In this document: positions 1 through 10,898 of the stretch, in pieces
Numbering within the stretch: position 1 is the first letter of the stretch
How the letters are laid out: each line of letters begins with the position of its first letter
Assembly (NCBI GenBank): GCA_022376925.1
Contig: JAIOJX010000025.1
Coordinates: 93,585,608 to 93,649,607, forward strand
Length of the DNA: 64,000 bases
Direction of reading: 5' to 3'
Source: Tragulus kanchil
Lineage: Eukaryota > Chordata > Mammalia > Artiodactyla > Tragulidae
Notes under the pieces: generated by a model
What the model saw: the letters and a program-made list of their open reading frames with translations, nothing else
The model's database searches: none
What the model was told of the DNA's origin: nothing
Made by a program: the position numbers and the translations under genes

Positions 1-1112
1 AACTCTTTTTCATTTTCATTTCTGTAAGATGAAGAAGATAATATTTCCAGCTTTTTACAGTTTTACTGCATTAAAAAAGACAGTATCTGTAAAGTGATTC
101 GCATGATTTCTGGCTGAAAGTAACTGATAATATTATTTGAAGGTGAAGAGAGATCCCTAAGTAACTGTAGCTTCCTAGACATTAAACTAGATTGAGTCTT
201 TTAAGCTATGTGAATTGACTAATAGTTCTACACAAAATTATTTATGAAAGATATTATGGCTTTTTTCTTTTTTTGATCTTGGGAGTTTTTCTTAGATTCC
301 GTTATATTTTGGTTTGATGGTCTTTCTCATGACCTCTTCACCCATTGCTTCAAAAGTCAGCTATAATGGGATATGAGGTCAGACTAAAAACGTCTCTGTG
401 CTTCAGAAAGTCTGGACTAGTCTTGATACCTCTTTTAGAAATGTTTAGAAAGCCACCCTAAGGAAAGCCTTTGCCTTTAGCAAACAATGTAAACTTTACA
501 TACACTGACTTCAAGGTGTTAACACGTATCATAAAGAAAGGGAAGGCAAATATAACCATGTTCTATGTAACTAATAATATGTTGAGCTGGTTATTTTAAA
601 ATATGATAAGAATTATCATTGAGGTAAAACAGTTCTATTAACTGGAAGATCACATGCTATATCCTTCATATTTTTAAGTCAGACAGTTTTTATTCCTGTG
701 GGCTGAATAGGTAGAAATTATATTGTATGGTAAATACATTTAGGTTCTAAAGAAAAGACTTGGCAGAGAAATCTATGCAATATATAATTTTTCCAGATTA
801 GTTTTCATTTGAGGAAAGAAGTTCTAAAATATCCCCAAAGCAGTTTCCTCATCAGTTGAAAGTCCTCCAAAAATAGAACTATTGGTAAACAATATTATGT
901 GGGGTGGAAAAGAAGTTTTTTTTGAGGGAATACCTTTAAAAGTATTTAAATAGCTAAATTTACTTGGTGCAGTTAAGATTTAAACTTATTGATTTTAATA
1001 TTGTTATTACATCTAAAATAAACTTATGTCCCAGTTTAAAAAATACATAGCAAGTTTGTTTACAGATTGGAGATAACTTGTAATTAAGCATTCACCCTAA
1101 TAAACAGCACTT
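1..1112. other. AT-rich non-coding DNA, nothing recognised
   Basis: No reading frame of note, no clear repeat family and no CpG-rich segment is visible. It reads as ordinary AT-rich intergenic or intronic mammalian DNA. Confidence 0.6.
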
Positions 1113-1533
1113 GTACAGATGTGATAGCTAGACCATAAAGAAGGCTGAGTGCCAAACAACTGATGCTTTCTAACTGTGGTGTTAGACAAGACTCTTGAGA
1201 GTCCCTTGGACAGCAAGGAGAACAAACCACTCAATCCTAAAGGAAATTAACTGTGAATAATCATTGGAAGGACTGATGCTGAATCTCAAGCTCCAATACT
1301 TTGACCACCTGATGCAAAGAGCTGACTCATTGGAAAGAGACTCTAATACTAGGAAAGACTGAAGGCAAAAGAAAAGAGGGCAGTAGAGGATGAGATGGTT
1401 GAATGGCATCACTGACTCAATGGACATGAATTCGAGCAAATTCCAGAAGATAGTGAAGGGCAGGAAAGCTTGGCATGCTGCAGTCCATGGGGCTGCAAAG
1501 AGTTAGACACTGTTTAGTGACTGAACAACAACA
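1113..1533 (+). mobile_element. RTE-BovB LINE, 3' end
   Basis: The segment matches the 3' end of the BovB LINE: the last part of the reverse-transcriptase ORF (a stretch beginning like GACTCTTGAGAGTCCCTTGG near 1191) and the typical end with an AACAACAACA tail near 1525-1533. The frame is broken by substitutions, so this is a dead, 5'-truncated copy. BovB is abundant in ruminants, which supports the taxonomic call. Confidence 0.85.
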
Positions 1534-1855
1534 GCTTCCTCCTTAGTAGGCCATTGACGCTACACGCTATGAAGAGGATGTAAAAAAAGATACAGAAAAA
1601 TCTGACCTTTTAAATGTACTTATATGTTGTTAAGTACTTAGTGATGTGAAGTAGAACCTCACTTTCCTTCTCTGAGAGATAAAGGAATTCAGCTACCTGG
1701 TCTAATTCCCTGCCAAATCAACTACTGTGTGATTCTTGCTGTGATGGGCACTTAAGGAGCTAAAGACAGTTTATTCAGCAGGTACCTTTGCCTCCCAGAA
1801 TATAAAAGTAGATCAACTTAGAAGATAGCAGTGGTAATTAAAAAAAAAAAAAAAA
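1534..1855. other. non-coding DNA, nothing recognised
   Basis: Unique-looking sequence between the BovB fragment and the next SINE, ending in a long A run at 1841-1857 that served as an insertion target. Confidence 0.5.
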
Positions 1856-1863
1856 AACTTATT

Positions 1864-2140
1864 GGGCTTCCCTGGTGGTCCAGTGGGTGAAGAGTCCGCC
1901 TGGCAGTGCAAGGGGCACCAGTTCAGTCTCTGGTCCTGGAAGATCCCAAGTGCCGTGGAAGGGCTGGACCGGTGTGTCCAATTGTGAAGCAGCGCTCGGG
2001 TTTGCATGCACCCAGAGCCAGTGCTCTGCAACGAGAGAGACCACTGCAATGGGAAGTCCACACAGGCCAAAGAGTAAAGATGAATGAAAATAAATAAATA
2101 AAACAACAATAAAGGAGACCAAAATTAAAAAAAAAAAAAA
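1864..2140 (+). mobile_element. CHR-like tRNA-derived SINE
   Basis: It starts with the family 5' end GGGCTTCCCTGGTGGTCCAG and carries the core (TGTGTCCAATT near 1973, GCCAAAGAGTAAAGATGAATG near 2067). It ends in a TAAA-rich, A-rich tail. AACTTATT preceded by an A run occurs on both sides (1856-1863 and 2141-2148), a likely TSD. This copy has lost many CpGs, so it is older than the copies near 5.1, 22.1, 28.2 and 58.1 kb. Confidence 0.85.
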
Positions 2141-2236
2141 AACTTATTAGCAAAGATATCCCTTGGAAAGTACATCAGTAAAAAATGAAGGCCCAAGTAC
2201 CTTGCTTTGAATCTGCTAAGTCACTCACCAGCTTAA

Positions 2237-2975
2237 TTTTCAATACAAATCAAAATTACAAGGAGTTATCACTTCACAAGGGTTAGAATGACTTTAATCA
2301 AAAAGACAAGGAACAACAAATGTGGGAGAGGATGTGAAGGGGAACCCTCCTAAACTGTTGGTGGGAATGTAATTTGCTGTGGCCACTATGAAGAACAGTA
2401 CGGAGGTGCCTCAAAAAGTTAAGGACAGAACTACCATGTGACTCAGCTATTCCACTTCCACATAGTTCTTTTAAAACATTAATTAAAAAAAAAATGCACC
2501 CCTCTGTTTGTCTCAGTATTATTTACAATAGCCAGAATACAGAAACAACCCAAGTGTCCATCTACCAGTGGATGAATAAAGACAACGTGGTATATTTAAA
2601 CAATAGAACACTACTCAGACATGAAAAAAAGAGATCTTACCATTCGTGACAACATGAACAGAGCTTGAGGGTATTATGATTAGTGAAGTAAGCCAGACAG
2701 AGAAAGACAAATCCCATCTGATTGCACTCATATGGAAAATAAATAAGAAGTGAAGAAACCAAACCAAACAAACACATAGATGCAGAAAACAGAGTAGTGG
2801 TTATCAGAGGGGAAGGGAGGGAATGGGAAGACCAAATAAGTAACAGTATGGTCACAGATGAAAACTAAACTTTTGGTGGTGAATGTGCTGTGGTGTATTC
2901 CAAACTTAAAATACAGTGTTGTACACATGAAATATATATATCATGTAATAAACCAATGTCCCCTCAGTAAAACAT
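2237..2975 (+). mobile_element. old L1 (L1M-type) 3' end, copy 1
   Basis: It has the typical mammalian L1 3' end: a CAATAGCCAGAATACAGAAAC-like segment near 2527, then a PyATCCATC-like 'GTCCATCTACCAGTGGATGAA' context and an A-rich terminus. The short frames on the opposite strand (2637-2928) are shadows of this repeat. A second copy is at 3380-4090 because of the tandem duplication. Confidence 0.75.
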
Positions 2976-4473
2976 TTTTAATTATTTAAAAATATTCATA
3001 TACTTTTAGCATATATATACAATTACATGTAAACATTACTACCTGTAGATTTAAATATTCCTTTTAAGTGTCCTTTAAAAATGGGTGTATCATTATAATG
3101 TCAATGTTTTAAACAATAATCAAATCTTAAAACTGCAATCACAACTCTGTTGAAGCTTGCTTGTTTACAATTGGGCCCTTATTTTAAAACTGAACAAAAG
3201 TATGTTGAGATATTAAAATCCTTACCACTTATGACATTGGGGTCCATTTTCAACCCATATGTTTAAAGTTTGTATCTGTGACTGGAACTGAGAGTCCCAA
3301 AGGAAATGCACTGCCAGACTGCTTTGTGGACTGCTATATTTTAAGACTACTAGGTTTTGTACAATACAAATCATACAGGGTTATCACTTCACAAGGGTTA
3401 GAATGACTTTAATCAAAAAGACAAGGAACAACAAATGTGGGAGAGGATGTGAAGGGGAACCCTCCTAAACTGTTGGTGGGAATGTAATTTGCTGTGGCCA
3501 CTATGAAGAACAGTACGGAGGTGCCTCAAAAAGTTAAGGACAGAACTACCATGTGACTCAGCTATTCCACTTCCACATAGTTCTTTTAAAACATTAATTA
3601 AAAAAAAAATGCACCCCTCTGTTTGTCTCAGTATTATTTACAATAGCCAGAATACAGAAACAACCCAAGTGTCCATCTACCAGTGGATGAATAAAGACAA
3701 CGTGGTATATTTAAACAATAGAACACTACTCAGACATGAAAAAAAGAGATCTTACCATTCGTGACAACATGAACAGAGCTTGAGGGTATTATGATTAGTG
3801 AAGTAAGCCAGACAGAGAAAGACAAATCCCATCTGATTGCACTCATATGGAAAATAAATAAGAAGTGAAGAAACCAAACCAAACAAACACATAGATGCAG
3901 AAAACAGAGTAGTGGTTATCAGAGGGGAAGGGAGGGAATGGGAAGACCAAATAAGTAACAGTATGGTCACAGATGAAAACTAAACTTTTGGTGGTGAATG
4001 TGCTGTGGTGTATTCCAAACTTAAAATACAGTGTTGTACACATGAAATATATATATCATGTAATAAACCAATGTCCCCTCAGTAAAACATTTTTAATTAT
4101 TTAAAAATATTCATATACTTTTAGCATATATATACAATTACATGTAAACATTACTACCTGTAGATTTAAATATTCCTTTTAAGTGTCCTTTAAAAATGGG
4201 TGTATCATTATAATGTCAATGTTTTAAACAATAATCAAATCTTAAAACTGCAATCACAACTCTGTTGAAGCTTGCTTGTTTACAATTGGGCCCTTATTTT
4301 AAAACTGAACAAAAGTATGTTGAGATATTAAAATCCTTACCACTTATGACATTGGGGTCCATTTTCAACCCATATGTTTAAAGTTTGTATCTGTGACTGG
4401 AACTGAGAGTCCCAAAGGAAATGCACTGCCAGACTGCTTTGTGGACTGCTATATTTTAAGACCTACTAGGTTT
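2265..4473. repeat. direct duplication 1, offset 1115
   Basis: Copy 1 is about 2265-3357 and copy 2 about 3380-4473, nearly identical throughout. The only clear differences are at the edges: GACTACTAGG at the end of copy 1 against GACCTACTAGG in copy 2. A 22-base filler (3358-3379) separates them and looks like a degraded version of the sequence before copy 1 (ACAATACAAATCA). Confidence 0.9.
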
Positions 4474-5094
4474 AATTTAATTGTACGAATCTTTTAACTT
4501 CATTGTTTATTCTGTGGTAAGTGATATATAACCTTTCACTTTTTCCTTAAAAGTTTTATAAGCAATGATAGTCCATGTTTAAGAAGTAATACCCATAGGG
4601 GGATGATGGGTAAATTTTACATGGAACAGCAATGCTGTAGGTCAGAGGGAATCTTTCGATGGCCCTCGTCCTTGAAGGCACCAGGACATTACTGGCAGAT
4701 ACCACTTTTAGGAACTGTAAAGTGTCAAAACCACCGAACTATTCATAGTATTTTTTCTAACCGAATGTGCATGATAAGAAATATTTTTAAAAAGGCCATA
4801 TTTTCAGTCTATAAGTACTTTCTGAATTATACTCTAAAGAAAGTACTTGATAGGTCCCTCTGCAGATTTTTTTCAGTAGCTTGCTATCATTATTTCATCA
4901 TTATATTTCTGACTTTTTAAAACATGTAGATGTGTCAAGAAAGTATTATATAATGAAACTAATCATTGTCATATTAATACATACCCTGTTAAGCCAGTTA
5001 GTGGCTCCCTGAGTAAAATACTTTTGATACTTGAGTCCCAAACAAATACTATTTTATTTTATTTCAGGAAAAATCTTCCTGTTTCATCAATGTT
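4474..5094. other. non-coding DNA, nothing recognised
   Basis: AT-rich unique sequence. A 105-codon open frame at 4603-4920 has no recognisable domain and is not supported as a gene. Confidence 0.5.
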
Positions 5095-5108
5095 AAAGGT
5101 ATGAGGTA

Positions 5109-5432
5109 GGGCTTCCCCTGGTGGTCCAGTGGGTAAAGAGACCACCTTGCAGTGCAAGGGGCGCCGGTTCCATCCCTGGCCTGGGAAGATCCCACGTGCC
5201 GCGGAGCGGCTGGACCGATGTGTCCAATTACCGAGCCGGAGCTCTGGAGCGCATGCGCCCAGAGCCGGTGCTCTGCAACGACAGAGGCCACCGCGATGGG
5301 AGGCCCACAGGAGCCAAAGAACAAAGACGGATGAAAATAGAGAAATGAAAGACCAATAGAAGTGGCCCGCCCATCCCCCTCCCTCCCCACCCCACCCTCC
5401 AAAAAAAGATAAGTAAATACATTTTTTTAAAA
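5109..5432 (+). mobile_element. CHR-like SINE A, young
   Basis: It has a full 5' head (GGGCTTCCCCTGGTGGTCCA), an intact CpG-rich body (CACGTGCCGCGGAGCGGC near 5193) and an A-rich tail. It is bounded by a perfect 14-bp TSD, AAAGGTATGAGGTA, at 5095-5108 and 5433-5446. Retained CpGs and the perfect TSD point to a recent insertion. It shares its body with the hybrid SINE just downstream. Confidence 0.9.
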
Positions 5433-6080
5433 AAAGGTATGAGGTAATCACATTATTGGCTTATTCTGCAAGCCTTCATGTAGATTTTTTAAAAATCTTA
5501 ATTATTGGTGCTTTTGTTCATAAACCAGTTTTATGAACATACAACTGGACACTTAAATAAATAGTTCTAAGGGGCTTTGTTGGTGGTCCAGTGGGTAAAG
5601 AGTCCGTATTGCAGTCCTAGGGGCGCCGGTTCGATCCCTGGCCTGGGAAGATCCCACGTGCCGCGGAGCGGCTGGACTGATGTGTCCAATTACCGAGCCG
5701 GAGCTCTGGAGCGCATGCGCCCAGAGCCGGTGCTCTGCAACGACAGAGGCCACCGCGATGGGAGGCCCACAGGAGCCAAAGAACAAAGACGGATGAAAAT
5801 AGAGAAATGAAAGACCAATAGAAGTGGCCCGCCCGCTCCCCTCCCTCCCCACCCCACCCTCCAAAAAAAGATAAGTAAATACATTTTTTTAAAAAAAGGT
5901 ATGAGGTAATCACATTATTGGCTTATTCTGCAAGCCTTCATGTAGATTTTTTAAAAATCTTAATTATTGGTGCTTTTGTTCATAAACCAGTTTTATGAAC
6001 ATACAACTGGACACTTAAATAAATAGTTCTAAGGGGCTTTGTTGGTGGTCCAGTGGGTAAAGAGTCCGTATTGCAGTCCT
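5121..6080. repeat. tandem duplication 2, offset 462, breakpoints inside SINEs
   Basis: The unit between homologous points of SINE A and SINE C (462 bases) occurs twice, giving the order SINE A, A/C hybrid, SINE C. All three share flank sequence at the expected places. It is the only member of the ladder without a period near 1.1 kb, and the only one whose breakpoints lie at matching positions in two repeats. Confidence 0.85.
5571..5894 (+). mobile_element. hybrid CHR-like SINE (C head, A body)
   Basis: The first ~50 bases (head GGGGCTTTGTTGGTGGTCCA, then GTCCGTATTGCAGTCCTAGG) are those of SINE C at 6033, with C's 5' flank AAATAGTTCTAA. From about GGGGCGCCGG (5620) onward the body, tail and 3' flank are those of SINE A. 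The switch falls at a homologous position in both SINEs. This is what unequal recombination, or a misassembly, between two direct SINEs would give. Confidence 0.8.
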
Positions 6081-6290
6081 AGGGGCACCGGTTTGATCCC
6101 TGGCACTGGAAGACTCCACATGCCAAGGAGCGGCTGGACCAGTGTGTCCAATTACGAGCTGTCACTCTGGAGTGCATGCGTCCAGAGCCAGTGCTCTGCG
6201 ACGAGAGAGGCCACTGTGATAGGAGGTCCATACAGGCCAAAGAATAAAGATAAAAAATAAACGATGACTTAGAGGCAAAAAAAAAAAAAA
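6033..6290 (+). mobile_element. CHR-like SINE C, older copy
   Basis: It has the same head as the hybrid SINE, then a CpG-poor body (TTTGATCCCTGGCACTGG) unlike SINE A. It ends in a long A run at about 6276-6293. AGTTCTAA lies on both sides (about 6023 and 6297) as a likely TSD. The tail and flank are repeated again at about 7307 in the next duplication. Confidence 0.8.
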
Positions 6291-8362
6291 AACAAAAGTT
6301 CTAAAACTCCTTCTTTAAGTTTCAGTTTAGAATATAGCATGATTAAATTAGTGTGATTCTGAATCTAGATATATTTTGAGAAAAATTCTTATCTTGATGT
6401 CCAGAAAACTTTGTGACTTCACTGTCATCATAATCTTCTATTTTTAATGAGCCAGTAGCAAGTCTAAGATATCTTCTCTCCAATTCTTCCCCTTGTTGCC
6501 CCTAAAATTTTAATATAAGAGCTATAAACTTACTTTTAGAGGTAGTAGGGATTATTTAAGTCTTGGCCTTCATGATCATAGTCTGTTAAATGTTTGATTT
6601 TTATAAACAGAGATTCCCCTGTACAGTGTTCAGAGTACAGTGATGATGAAAATCACAAAACCCCACCCTGCCACTGTAGGTCCTGAAGAAAGTATTCAAC
6701 CCCTTTAAGCCCTAGTTTACCTATCAGTAAAGTTAGGGTATTAACAATATTTATTTTACTGACTTATTGTGAGGACTAAATGAGTTAAAAAGAAAAAACG
6801 GAATCACTCAAAGCATAAAGTGCTTATTCAGTGCAAATCTCATTTTAAATGTCCGATTTCAAATTATATAAATAAAAGTGCAGAATTCAATTCATTTGCA
6901 TTATTAGGCATGAACTGGAAGACCAAAACAACCCTGATGCAAAGTCCTTCCACAATGTTCAGTTGATTCTAAACTCTGAAGTTGGGGCCACAGAGTAGAA
7001 AGAGCAGAGTGCAAAAAGTCCACAGTTCCAATTCAGCTACTGTCACTTTTAGCTGTTGTCCTTAGCTGGCACCTACCAAGTCAAGACCCTTTAACCTTGC
7101 CTGTGTGTTCAGCTCAGATTGTGTGACACCATACTGTCCCTTTGAAGAAAGGTTTGAGACTCTACAGCACAGTTAATTTTACCATCATTCTTGTACATGT
7201 TTTATTTATACAAAAGCTTAGAAGATGGGTTTTTTTAAGTATAGACATAGAAAATAATAAGCAGTATGCGCAATTCCATTTGCCCTGTAGTAGGCATGCG
7301 CCCAAAATACAGGCCAAAGAATAAAAAAAATAAAAAAATAAACGATGACTTAGAGGCAAAAAAGAAACAAAAGTTCTAAAACTCCTTCTTTAAGTTTCAG
7401 TTTAGAATATAGCATGATTAAATTAGTGTGATTCTGAATCTAGATATATTTTGAGAAAAATTCTTATCTTGATGTCCAGAAAACTTTGTGACTTCACTGT
7501 CATCATAATCTTCTATTTTTAATGAGCCAGTAGCAAGTCTAAGATATCTTCTCTCCAATTCTTCCCCTTGTTGCCCCTAAAATTTTAATATAAGAGCTAT
7601 AAACTTACTTTTAGAGGTAGTAGGGATTATTTAAGTCTTGGCCTTCATGATCATAGTCTGTTAAATGTTTGATTTTTATAAACAGAGATTCCCCTGTACA
7701 GTGTTCAGAGTACAGTGATGATGAAAATCACAAAACCCCACCCTGCCACTGTAGGTCCTGAAGAAAGTATTCAACCCCTTTAAGCCCTAGTTTACCTATC
7801 AGTAAAGTTAGGGTATTAACAATATTTATTTTACTGACTTATTGTGAGGACTAAATGAGTTAAAAAGAAAAAACGGAATCACTCAAAGCATAAAGTGCTT
7901 ATTCAGTGCAAATCTCATTTTAAATGTCCGATTTCAAATTATATAAATAAAAGTGCAGAATTCAATTCATTTGCATTATTAGGCATGAACTGGAAGACCA
8001 AAACAACCCTGATGCAAAGTCCTTCCACAATGTTCAGTTGATTCTAAACTCTGAAGTTGGGGCCACAGAGTAGAAAGAGCAGAGTGCAAAAAGTCCACAG
8101 TTCCAATTCAGCTACTGTCACTTTTAGCTGTTGTCCTTAGCTGGCACCTACCAAGTCAAGACCCTTTAACCTTGCCTGTGTGTTCAGCTCAGATTGTGTG
8201 ACACCATACTGTCCCTTTGAAGAAAGGTTTGAGACTCTACAGCACAGTTAATTTTACCATCATTCTTGTACATGTTTTATTTATACAAAAGCTTAGAAGA
8301 TGGGTTTTTTTAAGTATAGACATAGAAAATAATAAGCAGTATGAGCAATTCCATTTGCCCTG
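6232..8362. repeat. direct duplication 3, offset about 1075-1081
   Basis: Copy 1 is about 6232-7288 and copy 2 about 7309-8362. The copies differ mainly at the inner edge. The A run near 6276 (18 A) is AAAAAAGAAA in copy 2, and GCAGTATGCGCAA at the end of copy 1 is GCAGTATGAGCAA in copy 2. The ~20 bases between them contain CATGCGCCCA, a scrap of CHR-like SINE. Confidence 0.9.
6625..6840 (+). mobile_element. MIR SINE, copy 1
   Basis: MIR-like core in forward orientation, including a TTATTGTGAGGACTAAATGAG segment near 6766. It is strongly diverged, as expected of this ancient mammalian SINE. A second copy lies about 1075 bases downstream (about 7705-7915) because of the tandem duplication. 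Confidence 0.6.
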
Positions 8363-8491
8363 CCAGTCTACACAATTATGTTTCAATAGTAATTTAAATG
8401 GGATATAGAAGTCTACTACTCCTGTGCCCAAGGTTCCATGTGCCTCTCACAGTAAAAGCATCTCATCAGGCTGACTGGATTCTAATGTTTA

Positions 8492-9069
8492 TTTTATTTT
8501 TATTTATTTATTTATTTATTTTGGCAGGAGTGGGGAGGGAGGGGGTGGGTGGGACACTTCTACTGGTTTTTTCTTTTCTTTTTTTTTTTAAGATTTATTT
8601 ATTTATTTATTTTGGGGGGTGGAGTGGGATGGGGAGGGAAGGGAGAAAGCAGGCTACTTCTCTTTTTTTTTTGGTTGTTATATATATATATATATTTTAA
8701 ACCTTTATTTTGCTTTTAACTATTACAGAGTTTTGTTGTTTACAGATATGTATGTTCCCAGATTAGTCATATGTATATCCCCCCCCTTCCCACCCCTCCC
8801 AACCAGGCAGGCTACTTCTATTGGTCTTTCATTTGTCTATTTTCATCCATCTTTGTTCTTTGGCCCGTGTGGGCCTCCCATCATGGTGGCCGCTGTTGTC
8901 GCAGAGCACCAGCTCTGGGTGCACGCGCGCCAGAGCTCCGGCTCGGTAATTGGACACATTGGTCCAGCCGCTCCACGGCACATGGGATCTTCCCAGGCCA
9001 GGGATCTAACCGGCGCCCCTTGCACTGCAACGTGGTGTCCTTATCCACTGGACCACAAGGGAAGCCCCA
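8492..9069 (-). mobile_element. CHR-like SINE composite with nested L1 end
   Basis: A minus-strand SINE block bounded by a perfect 13-bp TSD, ATTCTAATGTTTA (8479-8491 and 9070-9082). The left part holds two (TTTA)n plus G-rich 3' ends in a row (about 8495-8570 and 8582-8661), suggesting one SINE tail duplicated or a second SINE inserted. The body and head run from about 8830 to 9069, ending GGAAGCCCC. An L1 3' end interrupts it at 8662-8816. Confidence 0.8.
8662..8816 (-). mobile_element. 5'-truncated L1 3' end inserted in a SINE
   Basis: About 155 bases of ruminant L1 3' terminus in reverse orientation (ACAGAGTTTTGTTGTTTACA, then CCCAGATTAGTCATATGTAT), with its tail shown as T/TA-rich sequence on the left. 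The SINE sequence GCAGGCTACTTCT is repeated on both sides (8649-8661 and 8817-8829), a clear 13-bp TSD. The same L1 terminus appears at 21412 and, in forward orientation, at 16447. Confidence 0.85.
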
Positions 9070-9082
9070 ATTCTAATGTTTA

Positions 9083-9934
9083 GAGATACTCTTCTTTCCA
9101 CACTACATGAGTTTAAGATTAATTTTATCCAAATGCAACTTTCATCTTACGGGCTAATAGTAGAATCTGGCATCTACTTAAAGTTTAAAAATTGTGATTG
9201 CTCATGTGTGTTTATCTTCTCTCCCAATCCTTGAAATCTTCCTGAAATGATGGGTAAGGAATTTTTTAAAGTATTAATTCTCAGGACAAAAGTAATGGTA
9301 GAGAAACTATAGAGAAAAGACATGTTTGAGCAAGTTCTCAGATGGTAGAAAGTAGATGGAAGAGAAGTAACAAATTTACCTGTATAGAAGAGTGACCACC
9401 TGAAAATTTACAGAAAGGGATACCTAGGCTAAGAAATAAGTGTGTCTTCCTTGTGTACGTGGAGGCACCGTTGACTTCAAAAGGGCGTGAGGTCTGGATC
9501 TGAAAATGGAGGACTGAATGCAGGCAACTGAAATGCTTGGATAGCCCAAACCCCTCTCCTCCCCAAGCAAGGCAGCAGCTCCCCTAGTTCCTCCCAGCAA
9601 CCCCTGTCCCTTCCTCTCCCAACAGCAACTGTTCACTGGAGAAGATGGATAGAGAAGCTCCAGGCTTAAGTACACCATGGAGAACTGGAGTGAAGTGGCA
9701 GACTTCAAGGACATGTGTTAAATGAAAATGTATGTACTGAATTGTGAAAACCTCAGCACCCTTGAGGGGGTTTTTCATACTTTTCTATACTTCTTTGATA
9801 ATAGTAGAATTTAATTTATGAAATCACAGTGAAATCTTGATCACAATGCACGATGCAAAGTGCCTATTTAGTATAGCACTCAGGTGAAAAATTATAAAAG
9901 TCATCCTTCTAATGATGAAAACCACCCTTGATCA
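9083..9934. other. non-coding DNA, nothing recognised
   Basis: Unique-looking sequence. Open frames at 9424-9778 on the minus strand have no recognisable domains, start context or homologues and are not reported as genes. Confidence 0.5.
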
Positions 9935-10140
9935 AGTGGTCACATTGTGCCAGGCACAGTGATAAACACTTTACCTATATTGTTGCATTTAATTCTTGTA
10001 AACATGTTATCATTTCTATTTACATGGATAAAGAAACTACAGAAATAATATGACTTGCCAAACGTTATACAATTAGTTAGTGATAGAGACAAATCAGATT
10101 GATCCCAACACAGGATTTTCTTAAACACTACACTATGCCT
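9935..10140 (-). mobile_element. MIR SINE fragment
   Basis: Reverse-orientation MIR: GTGCCAGGCACAGTGATAAA near 9948, then an ATGGATAAAGAAACT segment and CACTATGCCTCTC at the end, in the order of a MIR read backwards. Diverged and non-functional. Confidence 0.7.
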
Positions 10141-10685
10141 CTCTTGTGGACCTACTCTTGGGTGTCAGTTACAGCAGTTTGAATGTTTGCCATGTTTAAT
10201 ACCTAGATTTTGATTTTATTTTCCCTCCCCTAAATCTGTAAAGTGTAGTACTATAATGTCCCCAAACATAAATTTTGTCTTAATAACTTTGCAAAGTTTG
10301 TAATCCCTTTAGGACTCAACTCTAGCCTTTTAACTCTTTCAGTACAGTTTGACTCCAACAGACCTCATAAATCACATAAAGGGGGAGAATATAGGAAATG
10401 GCTCTTAGAATGGCTTCTGTTTTGGCAAAAATTGGACTCAGCTATTTTGAGCTGCAAAGTAGGAGCAAAATATTTCAGTTTCAACACAAAATACAACATG
10501 CAGAGGATCAAGGAATGAAGTGAAACTGAGTTGAAGCCTGTCAGAGATAGGCTGGGGTACTCATTTTTAATCTTTTTACCCCAGAGGAATTCTTGAAATA
10601 ATTTTCAAGTCTCGAGGAATTCCAACGTAAATACTTTTATATATACAAATCACAGAATGTTAATGTGATCACTAAATTATAGATT

Positions 10686-10898
10686 TTGTTGTTCACTCAC
10701 TAAAGTCATGTCTGACCATTTTGTGACCCCAATGGACTGTAGCCCTCCAGACTTCTCTGTTCATGGGATTTCCCAGGCAAGAATACTGTAGTGGGGTGCC
10801 ATTTCCTTCTCCAGGAGATCTTCCTGACCCAGAGATTGGACCCATGTTTCCTATATTAGCAGGTGGATTCTTTACCCCTGAACCACTAGGGAAGTCCT
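10686..10898 (-). mobile_element. Bov-tA SINE
   Basis: Reverse-orientation Bov-tA/Bov-A element. It contains GACCCCAATGGACTGTAG, AGGCAAGAATACTGTAGTGG and the tRNA-derived end GAACCACTAGGGAAGTCC. Such SINEs are specific to ruminants. Confidence 0.9.

Noticed and set aside
1864..2140. tRNA gene within the SINE heads
   Set aside because: The heads are tRNA-derived, but they are part of dispersed SINEs and do not form an intact tRNA gene.
5059..5913. Frames of 98-130 codons on both strands, and similar ones at 8619-9083, 22075-22639, 27920-28490 and 58000-58515
   Set aside because: They are translations of CHR-like SINEs and recur wherever that SINE is inserted.
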